Of a DNA stretch of 64,000 nt, positions 21,973 through 31,825 are shown in pieces. Every line of letters begins with the position of its first letter. The first letter of the stretch is position 1. A program made the translations under genes and the position numbers. The stretch is from Thelephora terrestris. Lineage: Eukaryota > Basidiomycota > Agaricomycetes > Thelephorales > Thelephoraceae. The stretch covers positions 62,001 through 126,000 of the forward strand of contig WIUZ02000018.1 in NCBI GenBank assembly GCA_015956445.1. Reading direction: 5' to 3'. Under the pieces are notes generated by a model. The model did not search any database and was not told the DNA's origin. It was given only the letters and a program-made list of their open reading frames with translations.

Positions 21973-22145
21973 CCGAGGAGTTTTAAAGTCCGCCGCGGAA
22001 ATCACGATGCCGCGCCCAGATATGTCGACAACGCCTTCCCTCCAACCCTTACTGTAACTTTAGCCTCAGCCGCAGTCGAAAGAACAACCGCGCCTGCATT
22101 CTCATAAAGAACTCACGGTAGCGGCAACACCGGTGACCAAGACAC

Positions 22146-23634
22146 ATGCCCACGTTAAGAAGTGTTTATTTACTCCATATCTCTCCGTTATCGTGTTTCG
22201 CTAACATCGCCGTAGCATTTTTCGGCAGACTTTGGGATCAAACGAAAACGAAAACCAGAATCAAGTCGTTCTTTAGTCGAGAGGCGCCTTTGGGACTGAT
22301 AGACAAGCTGCCACAGGAACTCGTGGAGGAAATCCTCTCTTACTTCGTTGACGACAAACGCACCCTCCTAGCATGCTCCCTGACTTGTTGGTCGTGGTAC
22401 TCCGCCACCGTTCGTCACCTTCACTACTCACTCACAACAGACGACAATTCCGTGTCCGTCACTGCAAGCAAAAATCGTTGGTGGCCCAGGCCGCTCGAAA
22501 AAATGTACGAGCTCGATCTACTCCCACTTGTCAAACGACTCCGGATCCGCATGATGCTTCGGAAAGACCGTTTCACTCCCGAGCGACTGGATGGACACAA
22601 TCTGCGTTACTTTCTCGCGCTCAAGAACCTCCAGGAACTTGGAATAGATAACCTTGTACTGCGTGACTTTATGCCGGATCTTCAGCGATGCTTTGGACAC
22701 CTCTCACCGACACTCTGTTTCCTTGCCCTCCGACAGCCAATCGGCTCTTCCCGACAGATCGTGTACTTCATTGGATTCTTTCCGAACCTTCAAGACCTCA
22801 AGCTCCATTACCCTGTCCTCAGGGATGAAGAAGAGAATCCACTCGACACAACGCCCAATCCAGCCTCCTCGCCCCCATTGCGAGGGCGGTTGACGCTCAC
22901 GCTATTCACGAGGGAACGGATTGTGAAGGACATGATCACGCTTTTTGGGAGACTTCGGTTTCGTCACATGGACCTCTTCGGGGTGAAGTGCCTGCCACTG
23001 CTTTTGGAACAGTGCGCAGAGACCCTGGAGACACTTCGGTTGTACTCAACCGATCCATACGGTCAGTCTTTTCCCCGAAGGAGAGCGAGTGGGCTCAATG
23101 GAGCGATCTGTAGCGGAAGACATGTGTTTCGATTTGTCACAGATCAAGACCCTCCGGACATTCGAGACCACGGCACAGTCAATCACCAACGTGGGGAACT
23201 CGGCACCCCAGTTCCTGAAGTCTGTGCTCTCCTCCGTCGCATCCCCTGGAATGCTTGATGTTGTAATCATCTATCACGACAGCGACCTTGGCGGATCAGC
23301 ATCTTGTGTAATCTGCAGGTCGGACCCCTTCTGTTTCCGTCATCGCGCTCGAATGGATCTGGGTGCTTTCCCATGGCAACTGAAAGTGTTTCGCGAGATG
23401 CACAGCACACAGAAGTTTCGGTTGGTATTCTGTGTGGATGTTCATAGTTGCATGAAAGATTTTAGCATGCGACTGCTGAAGTCTGGGGTAGAGAAAGAAG
23501 AGGCGAAGGGAGGATTCCAGTACCTCGACGGCGGCAGGCCCACAATCACTTGTGGGAGACGATCGATTCGCACGCGCACCGAAGATCATTATGCAGGAGC
23601 GACGCGTGTATGGGTTTTCGCCAGTGCGTTGTAA
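22146..23634 (+). CDS. F-box-like protein (copy C), intact
   Basis: Two exons, 22146-23061 and 23114-23634, with a phase 1 GT-AG intron, encode about 478 residues. Residues 1-30 form a moderately hydrophobic N-terminus. The F-box-like core is DKLPQELVEEILSYF followed by ACSLTCWSWY at about residues 55-90. A long region with periodic leucines follows (LQELGI, LRFLAL-like, LQDLKL, LPLLLEQCAETLETL), as in leucine-rich F-box adaptors. Exon 2 holds the family-specific SVASPGMLDVV block and the C-terminus ASAL. F-box proteins recruit substrates to SCF ubiquitin ligases through Skp1; no substrate can be inferred. All other F-box pieces in the window derive from genes of this form. The upstream flank from about 21975 is also shared with the other copies. 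Confidence 0.85.
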
Positions 23635-23819
23635 TGTCCCTCCAGATCAAGGTCCTACCGATCCAGTAGTCAAAATGTCTTTGTGTGGTGGTGAAAGGAA
23701 TGGTGGTGCTAAGCCGAGAGATTAACAAGACTTTCAGAAAACAATCCTGCGGCGGGTGTTCACTCCTGCACATCCGATGGGGTTCACCGTTCCGATTTTT
23801 TTTTCATAGATCGAAGTTG

Positions 23820-24045
23820 ATTGTGTAACTGTAAGGAGGCAAACAAAACAACACGATGGCCAAGACATGTGGTCCTGGGAATCTTCTCCACGAGCTCTTG
23901 CAGGAGCTTGGCGTTCGGATACGACCTTAAGTTACGATAGGCACCTTCAAGTACTTTCGTGGTATTAAACCGAACAATAGTAAAAAAGTCGGTCAGCAAA
24001 CGACTTTTTCACTACGGCAATGTTAGCGAAACACAATTGTCAAAC
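23820..24045 (-). pseudogene. F-box remnant, 5' end
   Basis: Read on the minus strand, the sequence at 24040-24010 matches the TTTCGCTAACATCGCCGTAG region near the start of copy C. A QELVEK-like segment further on resembles the F-box helix. The intervening frame is broken and the rest of the gene is missing. Confidence 0.45.
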
Positions 24046-24362
24046 AAGGCAGTGAAATACAGCCTAGATAACGAGGACATGCATCCTCATGAGTCTTGCT
24101 GAAGGATGGTGCGGTTGCGGCTGAGCTTTCCAGAGGGGTGGTGGTCTAGACTGGATGCCCGACATCTCCATGCCATGATCCTGTGAGAGGGGTCAGGGAC
24201 TCAACTGTCTTATGCTTAGGGTGCAATCGCAACAGTTACCCCGAAACTATCAACTACCTGAAGGCAGGTGTACAGGGAAGGATATAAGGCAGATATCATG
24301 TTGCCTTTCCAGGAATTTACTACTGCATAGATGAGTTCTTGAGATCTTGATCTGGACGTACA
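24046..24362. other. Intergenic, nothing recognised
   Basis: No frame or motif is identifiable in this stretch between two minus-strand F-box pieces. Confidence 0.35.
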
Positions 24363-25186
24363 TCACAATGCACTGGCGGTAACCCATTTACCCGTCGCTC
24401 CTGTGTAGTAATCTCTGATGCGTGTGTGAATCGACCGTCTTTCACAAATGATCACCGGCCTGCAGACGGGGCACTCGGATCCTCCGTTCACCTTCTTCTT
24501 TACCGCAGATTCCAGCGGCTGCACACTAAAATCCTCCATGCGACGATGTACCTCCACACAGAGCACCAACCGAAACTTCCGTGCATTGTACATCTTGTGA
24601 TACACCTCCATTTGCTCTAGGAAATGACACAGAGGTGGGTAAAAAGGATGACGGAAACAGATGGGGTCTGTTCTGCAGGTTTGACAAAATCGCCGCCCGG
24701 CAAAGTCGTGGTTGTGATAGATGACTACAACGTCAAGCATTCCAGGGGATGCGACGGAGGAGGGCACAGACTTCAGGAACTGGGGTGCCGAGTTCCCTGC
24801 GCCGGTGATCGACTCTGCTGTGGTCTCGAGTGTCCGAAGTGTCTTGTTCTGTGATAGGTCTAAACACATGTTATCCGCTACAGATCGCTCCGATGAGCCC
24901 ACCTCCTCTCCATCAGGAGAAAAGAAAACTGACCGTACGGATCGGTTGGGTACAACCTCAGCGTCTCCAGGGTCTCTGCGCATTGTTCCAAAAGGAGTGG
25001 CAGGCACTTCACCCCGAAGAGGTCCATGTGATGGAACCGAAGTCCTCCAAAAAGCATGATCATATCTTTCACGACCTGTTCCCTTGTGAATAATGCGAGC
25101 GTCAAACACCCCTGCAATGCCGGTGAGGAGAGGGTTGTGAAGCTTGAGATCTTGTAGGTTGGGAAAAAGTCCGATGAAGCACACGA
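24363..25186 (-). pseudogene. F-box gene, 3' half, separated from its 5' half by an insertion
   Basis: Starting at the codons for IVCFIGLFPNLQDLKLHN, this minus-strand piece continues exactly where the piece at 27587-28210 stops. It includes the end of exon 1, the intron (donor after the PYG codons) and a complete exon 2 with a SVASPGMLDVV block and ASAL ending. About 45 bp are missing after the LKLHN block, which also shifts the frame, so the gene carries a lesion besides the insertion. Confidence 0.8.
25182..25186. repeat. Target site duplication, left copy (CACGA)
   Basis: CACGA occurs immediately outside both ends of the 2,400-bp insertion (here and at 27587-27591). Intact F-box copies have the motif once at this place. 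Confidence 0.7.
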
Positions 25187-27586
25187 TGTGATGATTTCGC
25201 CGTTTACCCCCTTTTATTTCCTTTATTTAACGCCTCATCACCACTAAGTCAGTTGGTGCCCTGCCCTAAACATGGCGGTAAACTGTTTATTATGCCATAT
25301 GCCCTATGCCTAACGATTCAAAGTCCAATACGTGGAACGTGCTACTAGTCAAGATACCCCAGAAGACCCGAGGTATAATACGTGAACATGTACCGGCGAA
25401 CCTTCATACGAAGATTCCCCCTACCTGGCCCTCCGTTGCCCCTGGACGACTAATAGATATTCAGGCTACCGACAACAAGGGATGTATTAATAAGTGTCGC
25501 GCGTTGACCTCTCGCAGAAGTCAACCGGCTTATTAATCTGACCCTTGGATTGGACTTACGAAAACCATTATGCTTTACGACTCATGGATCATATGCAATA
25601 AACAAGAAAGAAGATTAATTCCAAGGAGACAAAAGTACAAAAGAGTTATCTAATCAATATCTCTGCGGATCCTTTGTACAGTCTCCAAGGCGACCCTCAC
25701 CAACTCCTCATTCGCCCAGTTCTGCTCCCTAATCTCGTTCGGGTCCACGTCCGACAGGTCCTCGTAATCTGGAAGTTCCGTGTCAGAGTTCGGTTCGCTA
25801 TCAGGAACGAACTCGGCGTACGGGTCGTACTCCAGGGCGGGCCATTGACGACGAGCACCCCAAGGAGTAGACACAAATTCAGGACGAGGAGCAGGAGTAT
25901 CCCTACGGACAACTCCGACGTTCCTATAGAACTCCTCCTCCTGAATCTCCACAACCTCGTCATCGATGGGAACCAACCTGTTCTCATACTGGACCACAAG
26001 ACGAGCAGGCGGAGACTCGGCCCGTTCCGGAACTTCCAACTCTTCCTCCTCCACTCGAACCTCCGGCTCGTTACACCTCCTCTGGAGATCCCGGACTTCT
26101 CTGGTCAACTCGGAGATACGACGATTAAGGCGAACCTAAAACGAATAGGGTTAGAAGACATTAAAAACCTTCAACCCCTACCCGTTACCTTATCGTCCTC
26201 CAATTCTCCAGTCTTGGTAACCAAGGCCCGGACCAAGTCCTTGAGGGTAGTCACCTCTCCCTAAAAAGAAAGTTTGAGTTAGAAAGGTCAATTACTCCTG
26301 ACCCAAACTTTCTTACCTTCAGCGAATCGATATCGGCCCCCTGTCGAACAATGCTATCTTCCTGTCCATGGATAACGCCTTGCATATCTTCCTTCCAATT
26401 CTCCAAGGCTTCTATCTCCTCGCAACGAACATCAACACGTTCATTGACGTGAGCCACTTCATCCATTAACATGGACCCAACGTTCCCCGTATGGAGAACG
26501 CTGGCCTCCAACACAGAGTTGAAGGTCTCGTTGGACTCCGTCACGAACTCGACACCCCTATTGAGGAGTTCGTTCGCGTATGGGTTGGTCTCGATGCGCG
26601 CCAACTTGCGCCGAGACACCCTTCGAGCAGCCTGGAGAAAGTCCCTGAAACCTAAAAGGAGTTAGCTTGGTTTCCTAAACCGGAACGCACAAGCAGAGCC
26701 CCCACCTAAATCAGAGAACCCCTCATTTGGGTCAGCGGTGGCAGTGCGGTCCATAATAGCTCCTAGGGAAGGATAAGGGCGGGATGGATCCCGACGGGCA
26801 TGAGAGAAACGGTCGATGTTGTAATTACTCTCCTGGACAGGAGAGTAAGAGGTAGAACGGCGAGTGGGAACACGAGTTTGAGCACGAGGCATGTTGGGTG
26901 TGTGTGTAACAAAGGGTGGTTTGTTGGAAGACCAGTCATCCAACCCCCTTTGGTTATATACCAAACGCCACGCCCCTTCCACGACTCAGGAGTTGAGTCA
27001 TCCTTTCTATTGTTTACTGCGCATGACCCACATGACATCATATGCCCCTATCTTTAGTCATATGCTCCCCTTTTGCCATTGGCTGTTAGTCAGCCATACC
27101 CACATTCCTTCCGAACATTCTCAGGATACGTCATGCTTTGTAACTGCTTTGTAATGCTCTCAAATTGCTATTGGCTGCCACACTTTCGTTTATCAGCTGA
27201 TAATTTGTAGCATTAGTCACCACGTAACGCACAGACCATGCAGTGCTGTGCACGGACCATGTTTGTCTGTGTTTGTATCATTAGTGTAGTTACATGTCAC
27301 TGTCACGTCACAAATCTAAGTAGTATATATACTCAGAGTAGTTTAGCCTGTACTCCTTAGATTTGTTATCATCAGACTCTCCGTGACCTCTACTGCTGTG
27401 TGCTTAGAGCAAGAGTGCCTGAAGACCCTTGTCTCCTTCTTTCTCCCCTCTTCCAATCTAGTCTGTGAAGAGACTTCCGATATCCCTGGGTTTGCGACAA
27501 GGTTATAACTGTGTGTTTGATCCTTAGAGTGATAGGTTTGGATAGCAAGAGTGCTATTGAACTGTAGAGGTCGCGTCGGCCTGACA
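25187..27586 (-). mobile_element. 2,400-bp insertion with TG...CA ends inside an F-box gene
   Basis: On the minus strand the element starts TGTCAGGCCGACG and ends ATCATCACA. It is flanked by the 5-bp duplication TCGTG, and joining the F-box sequence across it restores the arrangement of the intact copy. TG...CA ends and a 5-bp duplication are typical of LTR-retrotransposon integrase insertions. However, I find no second LTR, no primer-binding site and no reverse transcriptase, and the two ends are not inverted repeats beyond the first three bases. The element carries one intact spliced gene on its own sense strand (25650-26892). Upstream of it lie TATATATAC near 27330 and TATATAACC near 26955. 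It may be a non-autonomous gene-bearing LTR-type element or a large solo LTR. Confidence 0.7.
25650..26892 (-). CDS. Coiled-coil acidic protein carried by the insertion
   Basis: Four exons on the minus strand, 26892-26706, 26651-26317, 26260-26189 and 26135-25650, all GT-AG, give 359 residues in frame. Residues 1-40 are basic (Arg/Thr/Ser-rich). Residues about 65-255 form long heptad-like helices rich in Glu, Leu and Val (for example VTTLKDLVRALVTKTGELED), predicted coiled coil. Residues 260-359 are Pro-containing and strongly acidic (DSEPNSDTELPDYEDLSD). No enzymatic motif, zinc knuckle or integrase motif is present. A basic head followed by a coiled coil is compatible with a Gag-like structural protein or a captured host gene; I cannot decide. 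A TATATAA box lies about 65 bp upstream of the ATG. The intact frame suggests the insertion is young or the gene is under selection. Confidence 0.7.
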
Positions 27587-28210
27587 CACGATCTGTCGGG
27601 AAGAGCCAAACGGCCGCTTGAGGGCAAGGAACCGAAGTGTCGATGAGAGGTGCCCGAAGCATCGCTGAAGATCCGGCATAAAGTCGCGCAGTACAAGATT
27701 ATCTATTCCAAGTTCCTGGAGGTTCTCGAGTGCGGAAAAGTAACGGAGGTTGTGTTCATCCAGTCGGTCGGGAGCGAACCAGGTTTTACGACGCCACATG
27801 CGGATCCGGAGTCGTTTGACGAGTGGGAGCAGATCGAGCTCGTACATTTTTTCGAGCGGCCCGGGCCACCAGTGCTTTTTGTCCATCGAGGTCATGGAAC
27901 CGTCGTCTGTTGTGAGGGAGTAGTGAAGATCACGGACGGCAGCAATGTACCAAAAGCGACAAGTCAATGAACATGCTTGGAGAGTGCGTGTGTCGTCAAC
28001 GAAGTAGGAGAGAATTTCCTCCACAAGTTCCTGCGGCAGCTTGTTGATCGGTCCCAAAGGCACCTCCGTGGCATCTGAACTAACAAACAACTTGGCTTTT
28101 GTTTTCGTTTGACGCCAAAGTCCACCGAAGAGCGCTACGTATACGGCAATCTTAGCCAAACACGATAACGGAGAGATATGGAGTAGACAAGTACTTATTA
28201 GCGTGGGCAT
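27587..28210 (-). pseudogene. F-box gene, 5' half, separated from its 3' half by an insertion
   Basis: The minus-strand frame starts with MPTLISTCLLHISPLSC like copy C. It runs through the F-box core (KLPQELVEEILSYF, ACSLTCRFWY) to GSSRQIV without a stop, then ends abruptly at the insertion. The remaining part of the gene lies at 24363-25186. A truncated protein of about 210 residues with the F-box intact could still be made. Confidence 0.8.
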
Positions 28211-28779
28211 GTGTCTTGGTCACGGGCGTTGTCGTTACCGCAAGTTCTTTCTGAACCGCAGCTGAGGGGAGCTTAACTAGGTCGAGGTTGGAGAGGAGGA
28301 GCTCTTGCGGGGGAAAATGAAAAGACGTTCCTGCCTGGCTTCTGATTTGGCTGATGTCGTCATTCGGTGGGTGATGTCCGGGCCGGCATTGTGATATCCG
28401 CAGCGGACTTTAAAACTCAGGGCCCAAATATGGAAATGAGTGAGTGGGTCATACTACATATACCCCCAGATACCCCCTCGCCGGCCGAGGTGTTGAGGTC
28501 AGGACAATGATTCTGCTACTCATACTGTACCTGTAACTTAAGTATGTCGTTCAACGAGTGACGAGGATCGCAGTCACGTTGCCGAGCCGGAGCAATGGCC
28601 ATGGGATGAACCCTTTTCGTCAGTCTTTGTCCTGCGTCACACCGCGGTTTCCTTCGGTAGCTTTAATTTACCTGGTGCAGCATGTCCTACTTATGTATCA
28701 GGCGTACGCACCTCGCTGGGGACAAAACCAATGCCGCCCGAGCACCACATCATGGCGATCATGATAGACTGATGACAAC
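28211..28779. other. F-box 5' flank, then unassigned sequence
   Basis: The first ~210 bp are the upstream flank of the minus-strand F-box gene. They share a GTTTTAAAGTCCGC-type block with the flank of copy C (near 21980). The remainder shows nothing identifiable. Confidence 0.45.
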
Positions 28780-29340
28780 ATTTCGGTTCCTTGCCCTGGC
28801 CCCTTGGACGGCTGAACGGCTCTTCCCGACAAATCGTGTATCTCATCGGACTCTTTCCGAACCTCCAAGACATCGAGCTTCACTACCCTTTCTTCGACGG
28901 TGGACATGAGAATATATTTGACACAACACCTATTCCCCTACTGCGAGGGCGGCTAACTCTCACGTTCAAATTCACCAGGGAACACATTGTGAATCAAGGT
29001 CATGATCACGCTGTTCATGGACCTCTTCCTGAGTGAACTTCCTACCACTCCCTTTGGAAAAGTGCGCAGCGACCCTGGAGTTGCCGAGGTTGCACCAAAC
29101 TGATCCATATGGTAAGGTCTGACTCTCCTCTGTCGCATCCCTTGGGATGCTTGATGTTGTAATCATCTATCGCGACCTTGACCATTGTGAGGGAGGATTT
29201 TGTCGATCCTGCGAACCAGAACCAATTTGTTGTTGCCACCTTCTGCCCGGTGTTTTGTATCTTCGAAGGCAACTGAGGGTATCTCATGAGGTCCCGTGGC
29301 CATCGTCGGACGGAGAGGGTGGGGTTGTGGCAACACCAGG
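28780..29340 (+). pseudogene. F-box remnant (copy F), middle and 3' part
   Basis: The plus strand matches the F-box family from the FRFLAL codons through IVYLIGLFPNLQD, the LRGRLTL block, the end of exon 1 (TDPYG) and the start of exon 2 (ASLGMLDVVIIY). The F-box itself is absent and several frame changes are present. It is truncated at both ends. Confidence 0.65.
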
Positions 29341-29564
29341 TTGAGATGTCAGAATATTGATGTCAGCCGGTCAGATGAAGTCGGGGAAAGGCACATCATT
29401 CAGAGGGGTTTGGGAGGGGAACCGAACGGAAAGCATCACTTTTACACAGACTCTTGCATTGTGGGAAAATAAACTCCTTTCGAGAAACGTTTTCCGGCGG
29501 ATTCAACTGAGCACGCTGACGTTGGCGGATTGATGAGCGATCGAGCGGAAACAGTCGAGATGCG
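29341..29564. other. Short spacer, nothing recognised
   Basis: No motif is seen between the F-box remnant and the UBR1-like pseudogene. Confidence 0.3.
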
Positions 29565-31015
29565 TCACGCAAGTGCATACGCCAGCGTAGAGGCCAGAAC
29601 GAGTGTGGTGACCCGGAAAACCGGAAGGAAGTGTTGGGTTGAGGTAGTGACCGTCCCGTGCTTCCCGATCAGTACACTCGGCTGGAAGAGTCGCAGGGCC
29701 CCAAACGCCTTCACGATCGTTGAGTTCCTCCTGGCAGACAACGCGCGCTCTATATGACACTGGAGTATCCGTCTCGTCCAGCATCTCCTCGTCTTCTTCA
29801 TCTTCCCTCGTTGAAGTCGATCGCAAAACTCGCCTGTTGGGCCTTGAACTGTTTCATCAACGCTTCTTTCCTCGCTTGAGCCGCCCGCCGTTTGCAGCGT
29901 CTTCGGCTTTCCGACGACATCGGACCTCCTCAGGGACGTGCCAGTGGTACTGGGAAATGATCCACTCTGCTCGAGAAGACTGAACATCGGTCCGTGGTTT
30001 ACGAGGGCCAACATGATTAGGTGTAACACCTTGTCCAAGATGGCTTCTGCCGAGGGTAGGGACTCTCCCGTTGAGTTCGTGGGGACAAGGAAGTTATGGA
30101 ACCCCTGGAGGATGATTTGGAGTAGAAAGTCACTCCCGAAAACGATGTGCAGGTTCTTGAACGGTCCTACGTCGCATTTCCATGGTCCCGGGACGACGAC
30201 AGGGCCGGAGTTTGGATTGCGTGGGGAAGGCCTCTTCTTCTTCAACCTCGCTTTCAGCACATCCTCCACCACCTCCCTCCTGTTCCTGGCGTAGTGGAAG
30301 TAGAACGGATTGACCTCGTCGTATCCTTCGTCCTTGAGCTCGTACATCCCAAAGTCTGCAGTAGATTCTGGAGCTTTGAAGTCTGTCGTCTCGTTCAACA
30401 CGCGTTCGAAACAATCCTCTTCTGCAATCCGTTCTGCCACCCGGTTCGTTAGGTCCATGTACGAACAGGCTCTCATGGCGAGAGCGTGGACGATCTCACG
30501 GCGGACTTGAGCAGGGAGCGGCATCTTCGACGTCGCATTTGCTTCCTCGCTGACGATGGTGATCAACACATCGAATAGCTCCTCGACCATGCTCGACAGA
30601 GGGGCGCCTCGTATGCTTCGTGGACGATTGCCCGGAGAAGTAACGCAACAGGGGGGACCAATCCAGAATGGAGACGAAAACGAGGTTGGGATCTATAACC
30701 ATTTGCAGGATGAACAAGTGTTGGTCGTAGCATAATTAGTCCCTACTCCCCAAAAATCACGTCGTGGAATTGTATGGGCTGGGATTTCTCCGGGTCCAAC
30801 CGGTCGGAGGCAAGAGTACGGACGAGTAAGGTGGCGTGCATGACCGTGCTGATTGCCTCTACGAGTTCCGCAGGAGGTGCACGAGAAACGGCGTCTCCGT
30901 ACACCTTGACGACCCGAGAGGGTGAGCGTAACGTTGAACACAGGTATCCATGCATCGGTTTCATATGAACCATCTGTGATGTGCCAGGAGGCGAGGAGGT
31001 ACCTATGATCAAGAG
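29565..31015 (-). pseudogene. UBR1-like (N-recognin E3 ligase) internal fragment
   Basis: The longest frame (start 30590) contains the central UBR1 segment: MPLPAQVRREIVHALAM, then FKAPESTADFGMYELKDEG, DEVNPFYFHYARNRREVVE, VGPFKNLHIVF and LALVNHGPMFSLLEQ. In another frame at about 29890-29820 lies a RRAAQARKEALMKQFKAQQ segment, and near 29750-29690 the CQEEL and GALRLFQPS pieces of the region before the RING-like part. Upstream, 30700-30610 (FILQMVIDPNLVFVSILD) and 31015-30860 (YETDAWIPVFNVTLTLS, then a KVYGDAVSRAPPAELV piece) are UBR1-like in changing frames. The N-terminal UBR box and the C-terminal end are absent. UBR1 ligases recognise N-degrons. This copy is truncated at both ends and frameshifted, so I call it dead. 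Confidence 0.75.
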
Positions 31016-31029
31016 GAGTTTCCCGAGGC

Positions 31030-31115
31030 GTTATTTGGCTCACGAGCTGTTGCCAAACATCCACCTTCCTGATTGAGCAGCTGCCAGCCTGAGTGGTCAA
31101 TCCAAGGCTAAGTAT
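31030..31115 (-). repeat. Remnant of the 44-58 kb repeat unit inside UBR1-side sequence
   Basis: On the minus strand this stretch matches 57890-57965 and the corresponding place near 50740-50815. The shared core is the CAGCTGCTCAATCAGGAAGG region followed by GTGGATGTTTGGCAACAGCTCG. It shows that a repeat-unit end is found next to the UBR1 fragment. Confidence 0.6.
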
Positions 31116-31825
31116 TTCGCGTCCCCCTCGAATCATATCAAGTTGAGTGGTAGGCGAACTCCCTCCAGTAACATCCCATTCTGGGTTCTTGTTAAATTTC
31201 GTCAATGTGGAAAACCATAAGTTTGCGAATACAATACATCCCAGTTCCGTAGATGGGTTTGGGCTGATATCTTCCTTACTGGCAGATTGGTTAGAGGCAT
31301 GATTGAAAGCTGCCCGTAGGATGGGGTCGTCGTCGTCCGCAAGGTGGGGACGCGTGGCCTATTCGATATCGCGGCTCCGACCTGGCCCCACGCGGCCTGG
31401 GATCAGGTATGGAGATTCGGACCTGCTGGAGCTCGTTGTGCAGCAGATTTTCCTGTTGCCTGCCGAGACGAACAAGTAGTAAAGGCTTCTGAGCTGGCTC
31501 CCACAGATGTATGAGCTGAGTCCTGCCGGGCCTCCACTGCGCGGCACTAGTTTCTCCAGGGCAAAGCCCGGCAAGGCTCGTGGCGTTTCCCGTTACCAGA
31601 GTGCCTCCAGTGTCAGCTATAGAACTTGAGTGTAATCTTTACTGATGTTCCGTCAGAATCGGTTTTGTCGAGCGGCCATTACTTCGGAAGTGACAGCCAC
31701 CAAAGTCAAATAGATACAAATAATTCTTGACCGGAAGAGGTAATTTGTTGAACTCACGATTGCTGTAGAAAGTCGGACGCGACTAACTCTTCGGTTGAAC
31801 TTGTTGTACGATTTACGAACGCGAC
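31116..31825. other. Intergenic, upstream of the aldehyde dehydrogenase gene
   Basis: Only short frames without motifs are present. The last few hundred bases presumably hold the promoter of the gene at 31826. Confidence 0.4.

Noticed and set aside
25187-27586. Classical LTR retrotransposon with paired LTRs
   Set aside because: The starting TGTCAGG and ending ATCACA are each seen only once, and no reverse transcriptase, integrase or primer-binding site is visible. The insertion is therefore reported only as LTR-like.
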